From NCBI RefSeq assembly GCF_014126615.1, contig NZ_CP059896.1:62001-126000 (forward strand): a stretch of DNA of 64,000 nucleotides, given 5' to 3'. The position numbers and the translations under genes are program-made. Positions 39,240-48,524 of this stretch are shown here, in pieces. This DNA comes from Ciceribacter thiooxidans. Lineage in GTDB: Bacteria > Pseudomonadota > Alphaproteobacteria > Rhizobiales > Rhizobiaceae. Every line of letters begins with the position of its first letter. Within the stretch, counting starts at the first letter, position 1. Under the pieces are notes generated by a model. That model had not been told where the DNA came from. It was given only the letters and a program-made list of their open reading frames with translations, and made no database searches.

Positions 39240-40646
39240 ATGTCTTATGATGTCATCATTATCGGATCCGGCCCCGGCGGTTATGTGTGTGCGGTCAAGG
39301 CGGCACAACTCGGCCTAAAGGTCGCCGTCGTCGAGAAGCGCGCGACCTACGGCGGCACCTGCCTCAATGTCGGCTGCATTCCCTCGAAAGCGCTCCTGCA
39401 CGCATCGGAAATGTATCACCACGCCGCCCACGGCATGGACGCGCTCGGCGTTGAGCTCGCAGCTCCCAAGCTCAATCTCGCAAAGATGATGGCGCACAAG
39501 GATGCGACGGTGAAGTCGAACGTCGAGGGCGTCTCGTTCCTCTTCAAGAAGAACAAGATCGACGGAATCCAGGGTACGGGCAAGATTCTCGCTGCCGGCA
39601 AGGTCGAGGTCACCAACGACAAGGGCGAGACGCAGGTTCTCGAGACCAAGAACATCATCATCGCGACCGGATCTGAAGTTGCGGGCATTCCGGGCGTAAA
39701 GGTCGACATCGACGAGAAGGTGATCGTTTCGTCGACCGGTGGCATTGCCCTCGACAAGGTACCCGGCAGGATGATCGTCGTCGGTGGGGGCGTCATCGGC
39801 CTCGAGCTCGGTTCGGTCTGGTCGCGTCTCGGTGCGAAGGTGACTGTCGTTGAGTACCTGGACAACATTCTCGGCGGTATGGACGGCGAAGTGTCGAAAC
39901 AGTTCCAGCGCATGCTCGCCAAGCAGGGCATGGAATTCAATCTCGGTGCCAAGGTTACGGGCGTCGAGAAGACCGGCAAGGGTGCGAAGGTCACCTTCGA
40001 ACCGGTCAAGGGCGGAGAGGCCCAGACGCTCGAAGCGGATGTCGTACTGGTTGCCACCGGCCGCAAGCCATACACGGCAGGTCTTGGACTGGAAGAAGCC
40101 GGCGTGGCGCTCGACAATCGCGGACGCGTCGAGATCGACGGCCACTTCCGCACCAACATCGCCGGAATCTACGCGATCGGCGACGTCGTCCGCGGTCCGA
40201 TGCTCGCCCACAAGGCCGAAGACGAAGGCGTGGCGCTGGCGGAAATTCTCGCCGGCCAGCATGGTCACGTGAACTATGACGTCATTCCGGGTGTCGTCTA
40301 CACGCAGCCGGAAGTCGCCTCGGTCGGCAAGACAGAAGAGGAATTGAAGGCCGCCGGCGTCGCCTACAAGGTCGGCAAGTTCCCCTTCAGCGCCAACGGC
40401 CGTGCTCGCGCGATGCTGACAACCGACGGGTTCGTTAAGGTGCTGGCGGACGCCGCGACTGACCGTGTTCTCGGCGTGCACATTATAGGTTTCGGTGCCG
40501 GCGAGATGATCCACGAAGCTGCCGTTCTGATGGAGTTCGGCGGCTCGTCGGAGGATCTCGGACGGACCTGCCATGCGCACCCGACGATGTCGGAAGCGGT
40601 GAAGGAGGCTGCGCTCGCGACCTTCTTCAAGCCGATCCACATGTAA
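39240..40646 (+). CDS. lpd: Dihydrolipoyl dehydrogenase (E3)
   Basis: A 468-residue FAD enzyme that reoxidises the lipoyl groups of SucB with NAD+. The redox-active disulfide is C41-x4-C46 ([13 protein letters not shown]). The FAD motif [10 protein letters not shown] is near the N-terminus, the NAD motif [15 protein letters not shown] is central, and the active-site His-Glu pair is in [10 protein letters not shown] near residue 447. Its position just after the suc genes marks it as the E3 of the 2-oxoglutarate complex. It has its own terminator. Confidence 0.98.
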   Translation: MSYDVIIIGSGPGGYVCAVKAAQLGLKVAVVEKRATYGGTCLNVGCIPSKALLHASEMYHHAAHGMDALGVELAAPKLNLAKMMAHKDATVKSNVEGVSFLFKKNKIDGIQGTGKILAAGKVEVTNDKGETQVLETKNIIIATGSEVAGIPGVKVDIDEKVIVSSTGGIALDKVPGRMIVVGGGVIGLELGSVWSRLGAKVTVVEYLDNILGGMDGEVSKQFQRMLAKQGMEFNLGAKVTGVEKTGKGAKVTFEPVKGGEAQTLEADVVLVATGRKPYTAGLGLEEAGVALDNRGRVEIDGHFRTNIAGIYAIGDVVRGPMLAHKAEDEGVALAEILAGQHGHVNYDVIPGVVYTQPEVASVGKTEEELKAAGVAYKVGKFPFSANGRARAMLTTDGFVKVLADAATDRVLGVHIIGFGAGEMIHEAAVLMEFGGSSEDLGRTCHAHPTMSEAVKEAALATFFKPIHM

Positions 40647-40679
40647 CGGCCTGCTTCGATTAAATCTTCTTCATGGTAG

Positions 40680-40712
40680 AAGCCGCGGCTTGCCAAACGG
40701 GCCGCGGCTTTT
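40680..40712 (+). terminator. Intrinsic terminator of lpd
   Basis: Nine-bp perfect stem AGCCGCGGC / GCCGCGGCT (40681-40689 and 40701-40709) with an 11-base loop, then TTTAT, 35 bases after the lpd stop. Confidence 0.85.
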
Positions 40713-40759
40713 ATCATCCGGACGTAATTGCCCTGAAACTTTTGATAAAAGGCAAGAAG

Positions 40760-41260
40760 ATGGCATCCTCCCTTGTAGTCTCTTATTCCCTATCCCAGCG
40801 GCTGATCCACTGGATCATGGCCGCACTGATCCTGTTCAACCTCCTGTTCACCGAGGGCATGGAGGAATTCACAGAAGCGGCAGAGGAAGGTCAGGCTGTA
40901 ACGCCCGACATGATTGCTTCCGCCAACATCCATGCCTATGTCGGGATTGCGGTGCTCTGTCTCGCCGTCATCCGGCTGATCCTGCGCTTCACCCAAGGCG
41001 CGCCGGCGGCCCCCGCCGATGAGCCACCGTTGGCGCAGATGGCTTCGAAGGTTACTCACGCCACCTTCTATCTGCTGTTCTTCGCGCTGCCGATCGCCGG
41101 CATTGCCGCCTATTACTTTAACATAGAGACAGCCGGCTCTCTCCACGCCGGTCCGCTGAAGCTGTTGATGTGGGTGCTGATCGTTCTCCACGTCGGCGCG
41201 ATTCTCGTTCACCAGTTCTTCTGGAAGACGCCCGTCGCGCAGCGGATGATCCGAGGCTGA
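40760..41260 (+). CDS. Cytochrome b561 family protein
   Basis: A 166-residue di-haem membrane cytochrome with four hydrophobic helices. Potential haem-ligand histidines lie in SQRLIHWIM, NIHAYVGIA, KVTHATFYLLF and VLHVGAILVHQFF. Bacterial CybB-like proteins oxidise ubiquinol or pass electrons to superoxide. The start is the ATG at 40760 (MASSLVVSYSLSQRLIHW) with AAAAGGCAAG upstream; an earlier in-frame codon reads through the terminator region and is not credible. Confidence 0.9.
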   Translation: MASSLVVSYSLSQRLIHWIMAALILFNLLFTEGMEEFTEAAEEGQAVTPDMIASANIHAYVGIAVLCLAVIRLILRFTQGAPAAPADEPPLAQMASKVTHATFYLLFFALPIAGIAAYYFNIETAGSLHAGPLKLLMWVLIVLHVGAILVHQFFWKTPVAQRMIRG

Positions 41261-41304
41261 ACGCTGCAGCCCAGCCGTAGCATAAGACAAGAATAGGAAG
41301 CGCC

Positions 41305-41795
41305 GTGACGCATGTCTTTTCTGAAGAGCCGGCGCTTCCACATCCCGCGTTGATAGAGGCAGACTGGGCCGATCGATATGCGGTGATCAGTCCGGAACGG
41401 GCGATGCCGGCGATCCGTGCGGCCCACTGGGCGCTTGGCCAATCACCTGTCTGGGTGCGTGGTCTGCTCGACATTCGCAATCGCGTCGTTGCGCCGTTTG
41501 GCCTGAAGGCTGCGGAGACGAAGCCGGGGAGGCGGGTTTTGTCGGCGCCTTTGCCATCGTCAGTGAACGAGACGATCAGGTCGTGCTGGGCTTCGACGAC
41601 AAGCATCTGGATTTCCGCATCGTGATTGAAGTGGCTTCTGCCGGACCGGCCGGCAGCAAGGTCTCCGTCACGACGCTGGTCAACAGGCATAATACCTTCG
41701 GCCGGCTCTACATTCTTGCGGTTACGCCGTTTCACAGGCTGATTGTGAGAACCACGCTCGGCCGTCTTGCAGGTCGGCCAGTCGTCAGCCGCTGA
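41305..41795 (+). CDS. DUF2867 family protein, frameshifted
   Basis: The gene starts with a GTG at 41305 (THVFSEEPALPHPALIEADWADRY) behind AATAGGAAG. The first frame leaves the family after AAETKPG and becomes Ser-rich nonsense ending at 41625; the missing continuation lies in another frame and runs to 41795 (LGFDDKHLDFRIVIEV, NTFGRLYILAVTPFHRLIV). Adding one base to the G4 run at 41526-41529 joins them via GEAGFVGAFAIVSERDDQ, giving 163 residues of the DUF2867 fold, whose function is unknown. The restored 3' end overlaps the convergent TraB-like gene by 11 bases. Confidence 0.85.
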
Positions 41796-42879
41796 CTGCC
41801 GTTACGCTATAGCCGCGTGCGCGCAACAGTTCCACGAGCCCTTCCTTGCCCGGCAGGTGCAGGGCTCCGACCGCAATGAAAATACCGCCCTTTTCGAGAA
41901 GAGGCATCGCCCGCTCGGCCATTGTCTTGTTGCGGTCGAGAACGATCCGACGTTCGAAGGCGACGTAACCACTATCCTCCTTACCGCCCTCGCCCGGTGC
42001 GACCTTCTGCAGCATCGGCATGGTCATGCCGATCTCGCCAGTCGTGTAGAGCCTGATCATCGTCTCGACGACGTCATTCGTCCGGTCACCCAGGGCAAGC
42101 GTTTCAATCAGGGCCTGAAGGTGAAAGTCGACGGGGAGAGAGGACACGGCTTCGAGTTGCTCGGCAAACGTCTCGAGGCCGACCACCGGCTTGCCGGCCT
42201 TCACCGCTTCCTCGGCAATGTGCTTGTCGAGGAAGGAAGCGCCTTTCGCCTTGCGAGCGACCTCGCAGCCGGGAAGGGCAACGAAGCTCGAGATGATCCA
42301 AGGCTTCATACGCAGGACGGTCGCGAGCGGAATTCCGCGTTTCTCCAGTCCCGCCTTCAGCCGGGTCGTATCCTCAGGCGAGAGGCGGTCGGTGATCGAC
42401 GTGCCATCGGTAAACATCGTAAGATCAGGCCGGAGCAGAAGAGCCGCGGCCGCCTTCTTGTCGTCGAGGATCTCGTCGGATTCGACGACGATGGTCGAAG
42501 AGGTTGTGAGTGCTTCGGGTGCGCCTTTCGGCATCTTGAGGACGCGGGGATCGGTCACATGCATGGTGCCGAGCAGATAGGATGGGGGGAGGCCATCCTT
42601 CTCGATCTTCCAAAAGATGCCTTTGCCGTTCGGCGTCTCCGCCGCCTCCCGGAGAACCGTCTCGTAGGTGCCGGGATCCGTCCTCTTCAAGTCCGAAAGA
42701 AGATCGATACCCGGGCATTCGCTATCGCCTTCCGCGCGGGCAGGCGAGAGGGAGGTCAGGATGAGGAGAAATGAGAGGGCGACGGCCACATGGAGGATGG
42801 CGAGGAACCAAAGAACCGCATCCCCCGCACGTGCGAGGGAGTGATGCGATCCGTTTCGGTTGAAGAGGCTGGCGAGCAT
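41785..42879 (-). CDS. TraB/GumN family protein
   Basis: A 364-residue protein with an N-terminal hydrophobic helix (about residues 24-46, signal anchor or signal peptide ending SPARA). The TraB/GumN domain shows PSYLLGTMHVTDPRVLKMP with the first GxxH metal-ligand motif and GIFIAVGALHLPGKEGLVELLRARGYSV with the second. Such proteins are thought to be Tiki-like metalloproteases; the bacterial substrate is unknown. The ATG at 42879 is accepted. It is transcribed towards the DUF2867 gene and away from no close partner; 80 bases separate it from the xerC stop. Confidence 0.9.
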   Translation of the reverse strand: MLASLFNRNGSHHSLARAGDAVLWFLAILHVAVALSFLLILTSLSPARAEGDSECPGIDLLSDLKRTDPGTYETVLREAAETPNGKGIFWKIEKDGLPPSYLLGTMHVTDPRVLKMPKGAPEALTTSSTIVVESDEILDDKKAAAALLLRPDLTMFTDGTSITDRLSPEDTTRLKAGLEKRGIPLATVLRMKPWIISSFVALPGCEVARKAKGASFLDKHIAEEAVKAGKPVVGLETFAEQLEAVSSLPVDFHLQALIETLALGDRTNDVVETMIRLYTTGEIGMTMPMLQKVAPGEGGKEDSGYVAFERRIVLDRNKTMAERAMPLLEKGGIFIAVGALHLPGKEGLVELLRARGYSVTAVSG

Positions 42880-42959
42880 CGAAGCGTTCCGGTTGCAATC
42901 GTAGGAGACTACTGTGGCCGTTGCTCACGTTTCTTTAACGTCTTTGGTTAACGTGCGGA

Positions 42960-43895
42960 TCAGGCGCGCGGGTGCGCCTTCTCGTAGACGTCGAGAAGCC
43001 TCGCCGCATCCACGGCGGTGTAGACCTGCGTGGTTGAGAGGCTCGCATGTCCCAGCAGTTCCTGGATCGTACGCAGATCTCCGCCGCCGCTCAGAAGGTG
43101 GGTGGCAAAGGAGTGGCGGAGCGCATGGGGTGTGGCGGAATCCGGCAGTCCGAGCGCCGAGCGCAGCCGCTGCATCTCGCGCTGGATGATCGCCGGTTGC
43201 AACCTGGCACCCCGCGCGCCGCGGAACAGGGGACCGTCCGCTTCGAGGTGGTAGGGACAAAGTCGTATATAGCTCTCGACGGTCTCGTTCACGACGGGCA
43301 ATAGCGGAACGATGCGCGTTTTGCGGCCCTTGCCTGTGACTCGTAACGTGCTGCTCTTGCCGTCGAACGCCTTTGGCGTCAGATCGAGTGCTTCGGAAAT
43401 ACGCAAGCCGCAGCCGTAGAGCAGGGTCAGGACAGCGGCGTTGCGCGCGGCGATCCAGGGCTCGTCGCTCAGCTGCGAGTCCGCCTGCACGACGGATATC
43501 GCCTGGTTTCCGGTCAGCGGCTTCGGCAGCGACTTCGGCTGTTTCGGCGACCGAATGGCGCCGGCGCCGGCGGCGTTGACGAGCCCCTTTCGTTCCAAAT
43601 AACGCAGGAACGAGCGAAGCCCGGCTAGATGCCGGCCGAGCGAGCGTGCGCCCGAACCTTCCCGTCTGCGGGCGGCCAGGAAGGCTCTGAGGTCCGCCGG
43701 CCGGAGCTCGGCGATGTCGCCGACGTCGGGCGGAGCACCAAGATGGGTGGTGAGAAAGCCGAGGAATTGGCGGGTGTCCCGCTCATAGGCTTCGAGCGTA
43801 TTGTCAGCGAGACGCCTCTCGCCTGCGAGGCTCTCAAGCCATTGCTGGCGTTCCTTTATGAGGTCGGGTGCGGCGATGACGAGCAGTACGTTCAA
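42960..43895 (-). CDS. xerC: Tyrosine recombinase XerC
   Basis: Site-specific recombinase that resolves chromosome dimers at dif with XerD. The protein is 311 residues. The full catalytic set is visible: R165 (CGLRISE), K189 (TGKGRKTR), H257 and R260 (HALRHSFATHL), H283 (LGHASLSTTQ) and nucleophile Y292. The N-terminal SAM-like DNA-binding domain is present (LEAYERDTRQFLGFL). Length and neighbours (chromosomal priA and atp genes, no att repeats) indicate the housekeeping recombinase and not a phage integrase. Confidence 0.96.
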   Translation of the reverse strand: MNVLLVIAAPDLIKERQQWLESLAGERRLADNTLEAYERDTRQFLGFLTTHLGAPPDVGDIAELRPADLRAFLAARRREGSGARSLGRHLAGLRSFLRYLERKGLVNAAGAGAIRSPKQPKSLPKPLTGNQAISVVQADSQLSDEPWIAARNAAVLTLLYGCGLRISEALDLTPKAFDGKSSTLRVTGKGRKTRIVPLLPVVNETVESYIRLCPYHLEADGPLFRGARGARLQPAIIQREMQRLRSALGLPDSATPHALRHSFATHLLSGGGDLRTIQELLGHASLSTTQVYTAVDAARLLDVYEKAHPRA

Positions 43896-44031
43896 GCGTA
43901 CGAACCTTTACTTTGGGAGACTGCTGAACCAACATGCCCGGCATGTGTTAGTGAAGAGCTAACATACGGATTCGTCACGCTTCCATCACATTGAGCTGCG
44001 ATGACGCAGATCGACAGAACCGGGGTATTCC

Positions 44032-44928
44032 ATGGCTCGCCGTGATTCGACGATGTTGGGACAGTTCGCAGAGGCAGTCGCCCTGGTATCGCAAGGTCAG
44101 CCCGGACACATCGTCGATACGCTGATTGCCGAACGGGGCGAGAAGATCGTCAAACATCCGCTCTGGCCGGTGATGCGGCCCTTTCTCTATACGCTTCTGC
44201 GTTATGACAAGGCCATCGAATTTGCGGATGATGTCGCCAACGTGCCGGGATTCCAGGCCTTCGAATATCTGAGCAACGTACTGCGGCTCGAAATTCAGGC
44301 GCGCTATCCCGAGCGCATTCCCTCCTCGGGCGGCTTCATCCTGGTGAGCAACCATCCGACGGGCATCGCCGACGGGGTGGCAGTCTTCGACCTGTTGAAG
44401 GAACGACGACCGGACATGATGTTCTTCGCCAACCGGGACGCCGTGCGTGTGAACCCGCGATTGGTGGAGATGGTCATTCCGGTCGAGTGGCGGGAGGAGT
44501 ACAAGAGCAAGCTGAAAGCGCGCGAAACGCTGCAGCTCACCAACCGTGCGGTGGCCGAGCAGAAGGCGACGGTCCTCTTTCCCTCCGGGCGGATCGCTTA
44601 CTGGGCGAACGGACGACTCAACGAACGGCCATGGAAGACCTCGGCGATCGGCCTTGCCCGCAAATACAATCTGCCGATCTTGCCGGTCCACATGAAGGCG
44701 CGCAATTCCGGACTGTTCTACTGGTTTGCCAAGTGGTCGACGGAGCTGCGCGACATGACGGTCTTTTACGAGCTTCTCAACAAGAAGGGCGATCGTTTCG
44801 AATTCACCATCGGGCAGATGATCCCACCGGAACAGCTCGAAGGCGATGCTGTGGAAGTGACCGCCGCGCTCGAGCGGCACACGGTTCACCACCTTGCGAC
44901 GGACGGGGACGCGTCGTTTTCGTGGTGA
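44032..44928 (+). CDS. Lysophospholipid acyltransferase-like protein (PlsC superfamily)
   Basis: A 298-residue protein with the acyltransferase signature NHPTGIADG (NHxxxxxD form), the downstream MFFANRDAVRVNP, and FPSGRIAYW in place of the usual FPEGTRS block. This variant, similar to the putative haemolysin-type acyltransferases involved in ornithine-lipid synthesis, probably transfers an acyl chain from ACP or CoA to a lipid precursor. No signal peptide or clear membrane helix is seen, so it may be membrane-associated from the cytosolic side. It is divergent from xerC with a 136-base gap. priA follows after 73 bases. Confidence 0.85.
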   Translation: MARRDSTMLGQFAEAVALVSQGQPGHIVDTLIAERGEKIVKHPLWPVMRPFLYTLLRYDKAIEFADDVANVPGFQAFEYLSNVLRLEIQARYPERIPSSGGFILVSNHPTGIADGVAVFDLLKERRPDMMFFANRDAVRVNPRLVEMVIPVEWREEYKSKLKARETLQLTNRAVAEQKATVLFPSGRIAYWANGRLNERPWKTSAIGLARKYNLPILPVHMKARNSGLFYWFAKWSTELRDMTVFYELLNKKGDRFEFTIGQMIPPEQLEGDAVEVTAALERHTVHHLATDGDASFSW

Positions 44929-45001
44929 ATGGCCGGATCCGGAATGGCCGTATTGCTTTTGCGGTTTCCTTTCGGGCACGCGAGAGTCAATTTGCAGGCC
45001 G

Positions 45002-47203
45002 ATGAAAGACGATTCGCCCGAACTCTTCGCCGCTCCGAAATCCCGCGTAGTCCCGGTTCTGGTTCCCATGCCGGCGCCGGTTCCCTATTCGTACGTGGTG
45101 CCGGAAGGTATGGCAGTCGAGGCGGGTTCGATTGTGCAGGTGCCACTCGGCCCACGTCAGGTGATCGGCGTCGTCTGGGACGGACCGGAAGGCGGCGAGG
45201 TCGATCCGCGCAAGCTGCGCCCGATCGAGAAGGTCTTCGACTGTCCGCCGATCGACAAGAACATGCGCAGCTTTCTGGACTGGGTGGCCGCTTACACCCT
45301 CTCGCCACCGGGACTCGTCGCCCGCATGGCGCTTCGGGCGCCTGCGGCATTTGATCCGGATCCCATGGTCGAAGGGCTACGCTTTTCCGGCATCGTGCCG
45401 GAGCGCATGACATCCGCACGGCGCAAGGTGCTCGATCTTGCGGGTGATGGACTATCGTGGACGAAGAGCGGTCTTGCCCACGCGGGCGGCGTGTCAGCGA
45501 GCGTGATTGATGGGCTTGCGGCCCAGGGCGTGTTCGAGACCGTCTTCTTGCCACCGCCGCCCCTGGTCGCAAAGCCGGACGCCGACTACGCGCCGGCGCG
45601 CCTGGAGGGTCCGCAGGAGGAAGCGGCGGAGGATATCCTCGAAGGCATCCGGAGCAGCGGGTTTTCGGTCGCTTTGATCGATGGTGTTACCGGCTCCGGC
45701 AAGACAGAAGTCTATTTCGAGGCAATTGCGGAAACCATCCGACAGGGTCGGCAGGTATTGATCTTGCTGCCGGAAATTGCCCTCACGGCAAACTTCCTGG
45801 AGCGTTTCCATGATCGCTTCGGATCGAAACCGGCGGAATGGCATTCCGATCTCGCCACCCGCACACGCGAAAAGGTCTGGCGGCAGGCCGCCACCGGCGA
45901 AGTCCGCGTCGTCGCGGGTGCGCGATCGGCCCTGTTTCTCCCCTTCGAAGATCTCGGCCTGATCATTGTCGATGAGGAGCACGACCCGGCGTTCAAACAG
46001 GAGGACCGAGTTTTCTACAATGCCCGCGACATGGCGGTGGTTCGTGCCAGGATCGGGGACTTTCCGGTCGTTCTGGTCTCCGCGACGCCTTCAGTCGAAA
46101 GCCAGGTCAACTGCCTTGCCGGGCGCTACCGGCGCATTCATCTGCCGACGCGATTTGCGGGTGCTGCGCTACCGGACCTTCATCTCATCGATATGCGGCG
46201 ATCTCCGCCGGAACGCGGTGGCTTCCTTTCCCCCGTTTTGCTCAAAGCCGTCGGCAAGACGGTGGAGCGTGGCGAACAGGCACTGCTCTTTCTCAATCGT
46301 CGCGGCTATGCGCCCCTGACGCTCTGCCGGGTCTGCGGCCATCGCTTCCAGTGTCCGCAATGTTCCAGCTGGCTGGTGGAGCATCGCTTCCGTGGCCAGA
46401 TCCAGTGTCATCAGTGCGGTTATGCCGAGCCGACGCCGCAAGCCTGTCCGGAATGCGGGACGCTTGATCACCTGGTCGCCTGCGGCCCCGGCGTCGAGCG
46501 CATCGCCGAGGAGGTGGAGCGGCATTTTCCGGATGCGAGAACGCTGGTGCTCTCCTCGGACTTGGGAGGCGTCAAACGTCTGCGGCTCGAACTGGAAGCG
46601 ATTGCAAACGGGGAAGCGGACATCGTGATCGGCACGCAGCTCGTCGCGAAGGGCCACAACTTTCCCCTGATGACGCTCGTCGGGATTGTCGACGCGGATA
46701 TCGGCCTTGCGAACGGTGATCCGCGTGCGGCCGAACGGACCTTCCAATTGCTTTCGCAGGTCACCGGTCGTGCCGGACGAACGGGGCGCAAGAGCCACGG
46801 TCTCATCCAGACGTTCCAGCCACAGCATCCGGTGATGCAGGCGCTTGTCTCCGGCGATGCCGCAGCGTTTTACGAGCGCGAGATATCCGAGCGCGAGCGG
46901 GCCGGTCTTCCGCCCTTCGGACGCCTTGTGTCTATCATCGTCTCTGCCGATACGCGCGGGGAGGCGGAAACGCATGCGCGACAATTGCGGCATTCAGCAC
47001 CCATGGTGGAGGGGATCGCGATATTGGGACCGGCAGAAGCGCCTCTTGCCCTGATCCGCGGTCGGCACCGTTTCCGCCTGCTGGTCCACGGCCGGCGCAG
47101 CAGCGACATGCAGGCCTTCGTTCGCACCATGCTCGAACGCGGACCGAAAGAGAGGCGCTCCGTCCACGTGCAGGTGGACGTCGATCCGCAGAGCTTTCTC
47201 TGA
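45002..47203 (+). CDS. priA: Primosomal replication helicase PriA
   Basis: Restarts stalled replication forks by loading DnaB. The protein is 733 residues. Walker A is G228-V-T-G-S-G-K-T235 and the helicase motif II is D324-E-E-H327. The zinc-binding region from about C442 has four CxxC pairs (CRVCG, CPQCS, CHQCG, CPECG). The motif VTGRAGRTGRKS and the C-terminal domain are complete. The frame is open upstream into the acyltransferase gene, but the ATG at 45002 (MKDDSPELFAAPKSRVVPVL) gives the usual length. Confidence 0.97.
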   Translation: MKDDSPELFAAPKSRVVPVLVPMPAPVPYSYVVPEGMAVEAGSIVQVPLGPRQVIGVVWDGPEGGEVDPRKLRPIEKVFDCPPIDKNMRSFLDWVAAYTLSPPGLVARMALRAPAAFDPDPMVEGLRFSGIVPERMTSARRKVLDLAGDGLSWTKSGLAHAGGVSASVIDGLAAQGVFETVFLPPPPLVAKPDADYAPARLEGPQEEAAEDILEGIRSSGFSVALIDGVTGSGKTEVYFEAIAETIRQGRQVLILLPEIALTANFLERFHDRFGSKPAEWHSDLATRTREKVWRQAATGEVRVVAGARSALFLPFEDLGLIIVDEEHDPAFKQEDRVFYNARDMAVVRARIGDFPVVLVSATPSVESQVNCLAGRYRRIHLPTRFAGAALPDLHLIDMRRSPPERGGFLSPVLLKAVGKTVERGEQALLFLNRRGYAPLTLCRVCGHRFQCPQCSSWLVEHRFRGQIQCHQCGYAEPTPQACPECGTLDHLVACGPGVERIAEEVERHFPDARTLVLSSDLGGVKRLRLELEAIANGEADIVIGTQLVAKGHNFPLMTLVGIVDADIGLANGDPRAAERTFQLLSQVTGRAGRTGRKSHGLIQTFQPQHPVMQALVSGDAAAFYEREISERERAGLPPFGRLVSIIVSADTRGEAETHARQLRHSAPMVEGIAILGPAEAPLALIRGRHRFRLLVHGRRSSDMQAFVRTMLERGPKERRSVHVQVDVDPQSFL

Positions 47204-47314
47204 GCCGGCCACGCAGGCACTCTGGAAAATGGCCCGCGTTTCCACTAGGGAGAGAAGCGGAACGCCGACGAACTCCGGCAAGACGAAGGCCGGCCGGCGC
47301 ATAAGAGGGGCATC

Positions 47315-47698
47315 ATGGAATTCTATTTTCCGACGGAATTTGGCGAGCAACTGGCTTTCGTATCGGCTGCCGTTACGGCATTGATTGGCCTCTTCGTAAT
47401 GTTCGCCCCGGGGCTGACGTTCAGATTTTGCGGGCTTCAGCCGCGTGAAGGTATGGCCGAAGGTTTCGCGGCCGCACGTTCCTACGGCGGCATGCTTTTC
47501 GGCTTCGCGGGCGGCGCATTGCTGCTCGCCCAACCGATGGTCTATCTCGCCTTCGGCGCCGCGCTTGCAATGTCCGTCTTCGGGCGAATACTCTCGGTAA
47601 TGTCGGATGGCGGCACTTCCCTGCGCGGTATTCTACTTCTGATTGTCTCTGCAGTGCTTGCCTCACTGCCGATAGCCTACGTTTTTGGTCTGACTTAA
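47315..47698 (+). CDS. Small integral membrane protein (DUF4345-like)
   Basis: A 127-residue protein with four hydrophobic helices (about residues 14-34, 55-75, 77-94 and 102-124) and a conserved-looking central ARSYGGMLFGFAGG. This pattern resembles the DUF4345 family of small membrane proteins; the assignment is tentative and no activity is known. The ATG at 47315 follows an AGAGGGG ribosome site. It stands alone between priA and the atp operon, on the same strand as both. Confidence 0.75.
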   Translation: MEFYFPTEFGEQLAFVSAAVTALIGLFVMFAPGLTFRFCGLQPREGMAEGFAAARSYGGMLFGFAGGALLLAQPMVYLAFGAALAMSVFGRILSVMSDGGTSLRGILLLIVSAVLASLPIAYVFGLT

Positions 47699-47957
47699 GC
47701 TCCGTCAAGCCAGCGTGCCGGAGGCCTTCGCCCAATTCGGCGCGGCCGGGTACAAAATTGCCGGTTTGGGCTTGTGCTAAAGGCGTAATCGGGCAATACG
47801 CGTGTTGCGAGTCCAGAGTTCGTATGCTAGACGGACCGCGAAATTAGGAGAAAGCAGGTCTAAAAGGCTTGCATTTCTGGGGAAAACGTAACGATTTCAA
47901 AGCCGTAGCGCTTCCGTACGGAAGTGGTGGCGGTCTTGGGTCATAATCAGGGAATTT
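47699..47957 (+). promoter_or_regulatory. atp operon promoter and leader with a 14-bp palindrome
   Basis: A 259-base non-coding gap. A perfect 14-bp palindrome, CTTCCGTACGGAAG, lies at 47911-47924, ending 33 bases before the atpH start. The stretch 47865-47900, GC-poor for this genome, may hold the promoter. No tRNA or small gene is visible. Confidence 0.4.
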
Positions 47958-48524
47958 TTGCCCGTGGCAGACACATCCCAGCTTATCTCAGGTGTGGCGG
48001 AGCGCTATGCTTCCTCGCTTTTCGAGCTTGCGCTCGAAGCCGGCGCCGTCGACACCGTGAGTGCCGATCTTGATCGTTTCCAGGCAATGATCGATGGCAG
48101 CGCTGATCTGAAGCGCCTCGTTCAGAGCCCTGTCTTCTCGGCGGAAGACCAGGTCAAGGCCGTTTCGGTGCTCTGCGAGAAGGCGGGCCTCGGCAGCCTC
48201 GTTGGCAATTTCATCAAGGTGGTAGCCGGCAACCGTCGGCTTTTTGCCATTTCGGGAATGATCACGGCTTTCCGCCGTATCGCCGCTCGCCATCGTGGTG
48301 AGATCACGGCGGAGGTGACCTCCGCCCATGCGCTGACCGGCGAACAGGAAAACGAACTGAAGGCGGCGCTGAAGGGCGTGACCGGAAAGGATGTGGCGGT
48401 CTCTGTCACCGTCGATCCCTCCATTCTCGGCGGCCTGATCGTCAAGGTCGGATCCCGCCAGATCGACACGTCTCTTCGCACCAAACTTTCCACCCTTAAG
48501 CTTGCACTGAAAGAGGTTGGCTGA
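47958..48524 (+). CDS. atpH: ATP synthase F1 delta subunit
   Basis: Peripheral-stalk subunit that holds the F1 head to subunit b, 188 residues. Signature segments are [16 protein letters not shown] near the N-terminus and the C-terminal [28 protein letters not shown]. There is no ATG: a TTG at 47958 lies four bases after AGGGAA and gives the usual rhizobial length (reading PVADTSQL), while a GTG two codons later is the alternative. First gene of atpHAGDC; its stop overlaps the atpA start by one base. The F0 genes are not in this window, as usual for alphaproteobacteria. Confidence 0.96.
   Translation: MPVADTSQLISGVAERYASSLFELALEAGAVDTVSADLDRFQAMIDGSADLKRLVQSPVFSAEDQVKAVSVLCEKAGLGSLVGNFIKVVAGNRRLFAISGMITAFRRIAARHRGEITAEVTSAHALTGEQENELKAALKGVTGKDVAVSVTVDPSILGGLIVKVGSRQIDTSLRTKLSTLKLALKEVG

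Noticed and set aside
42960..43895. Tyrosine recombinase as a sign of an integrated element
   Set aside because: The protein is a standard XerC and lies among conserved chromosomal genes. There are no direct repeats, tRNA target or phage genes nearby.
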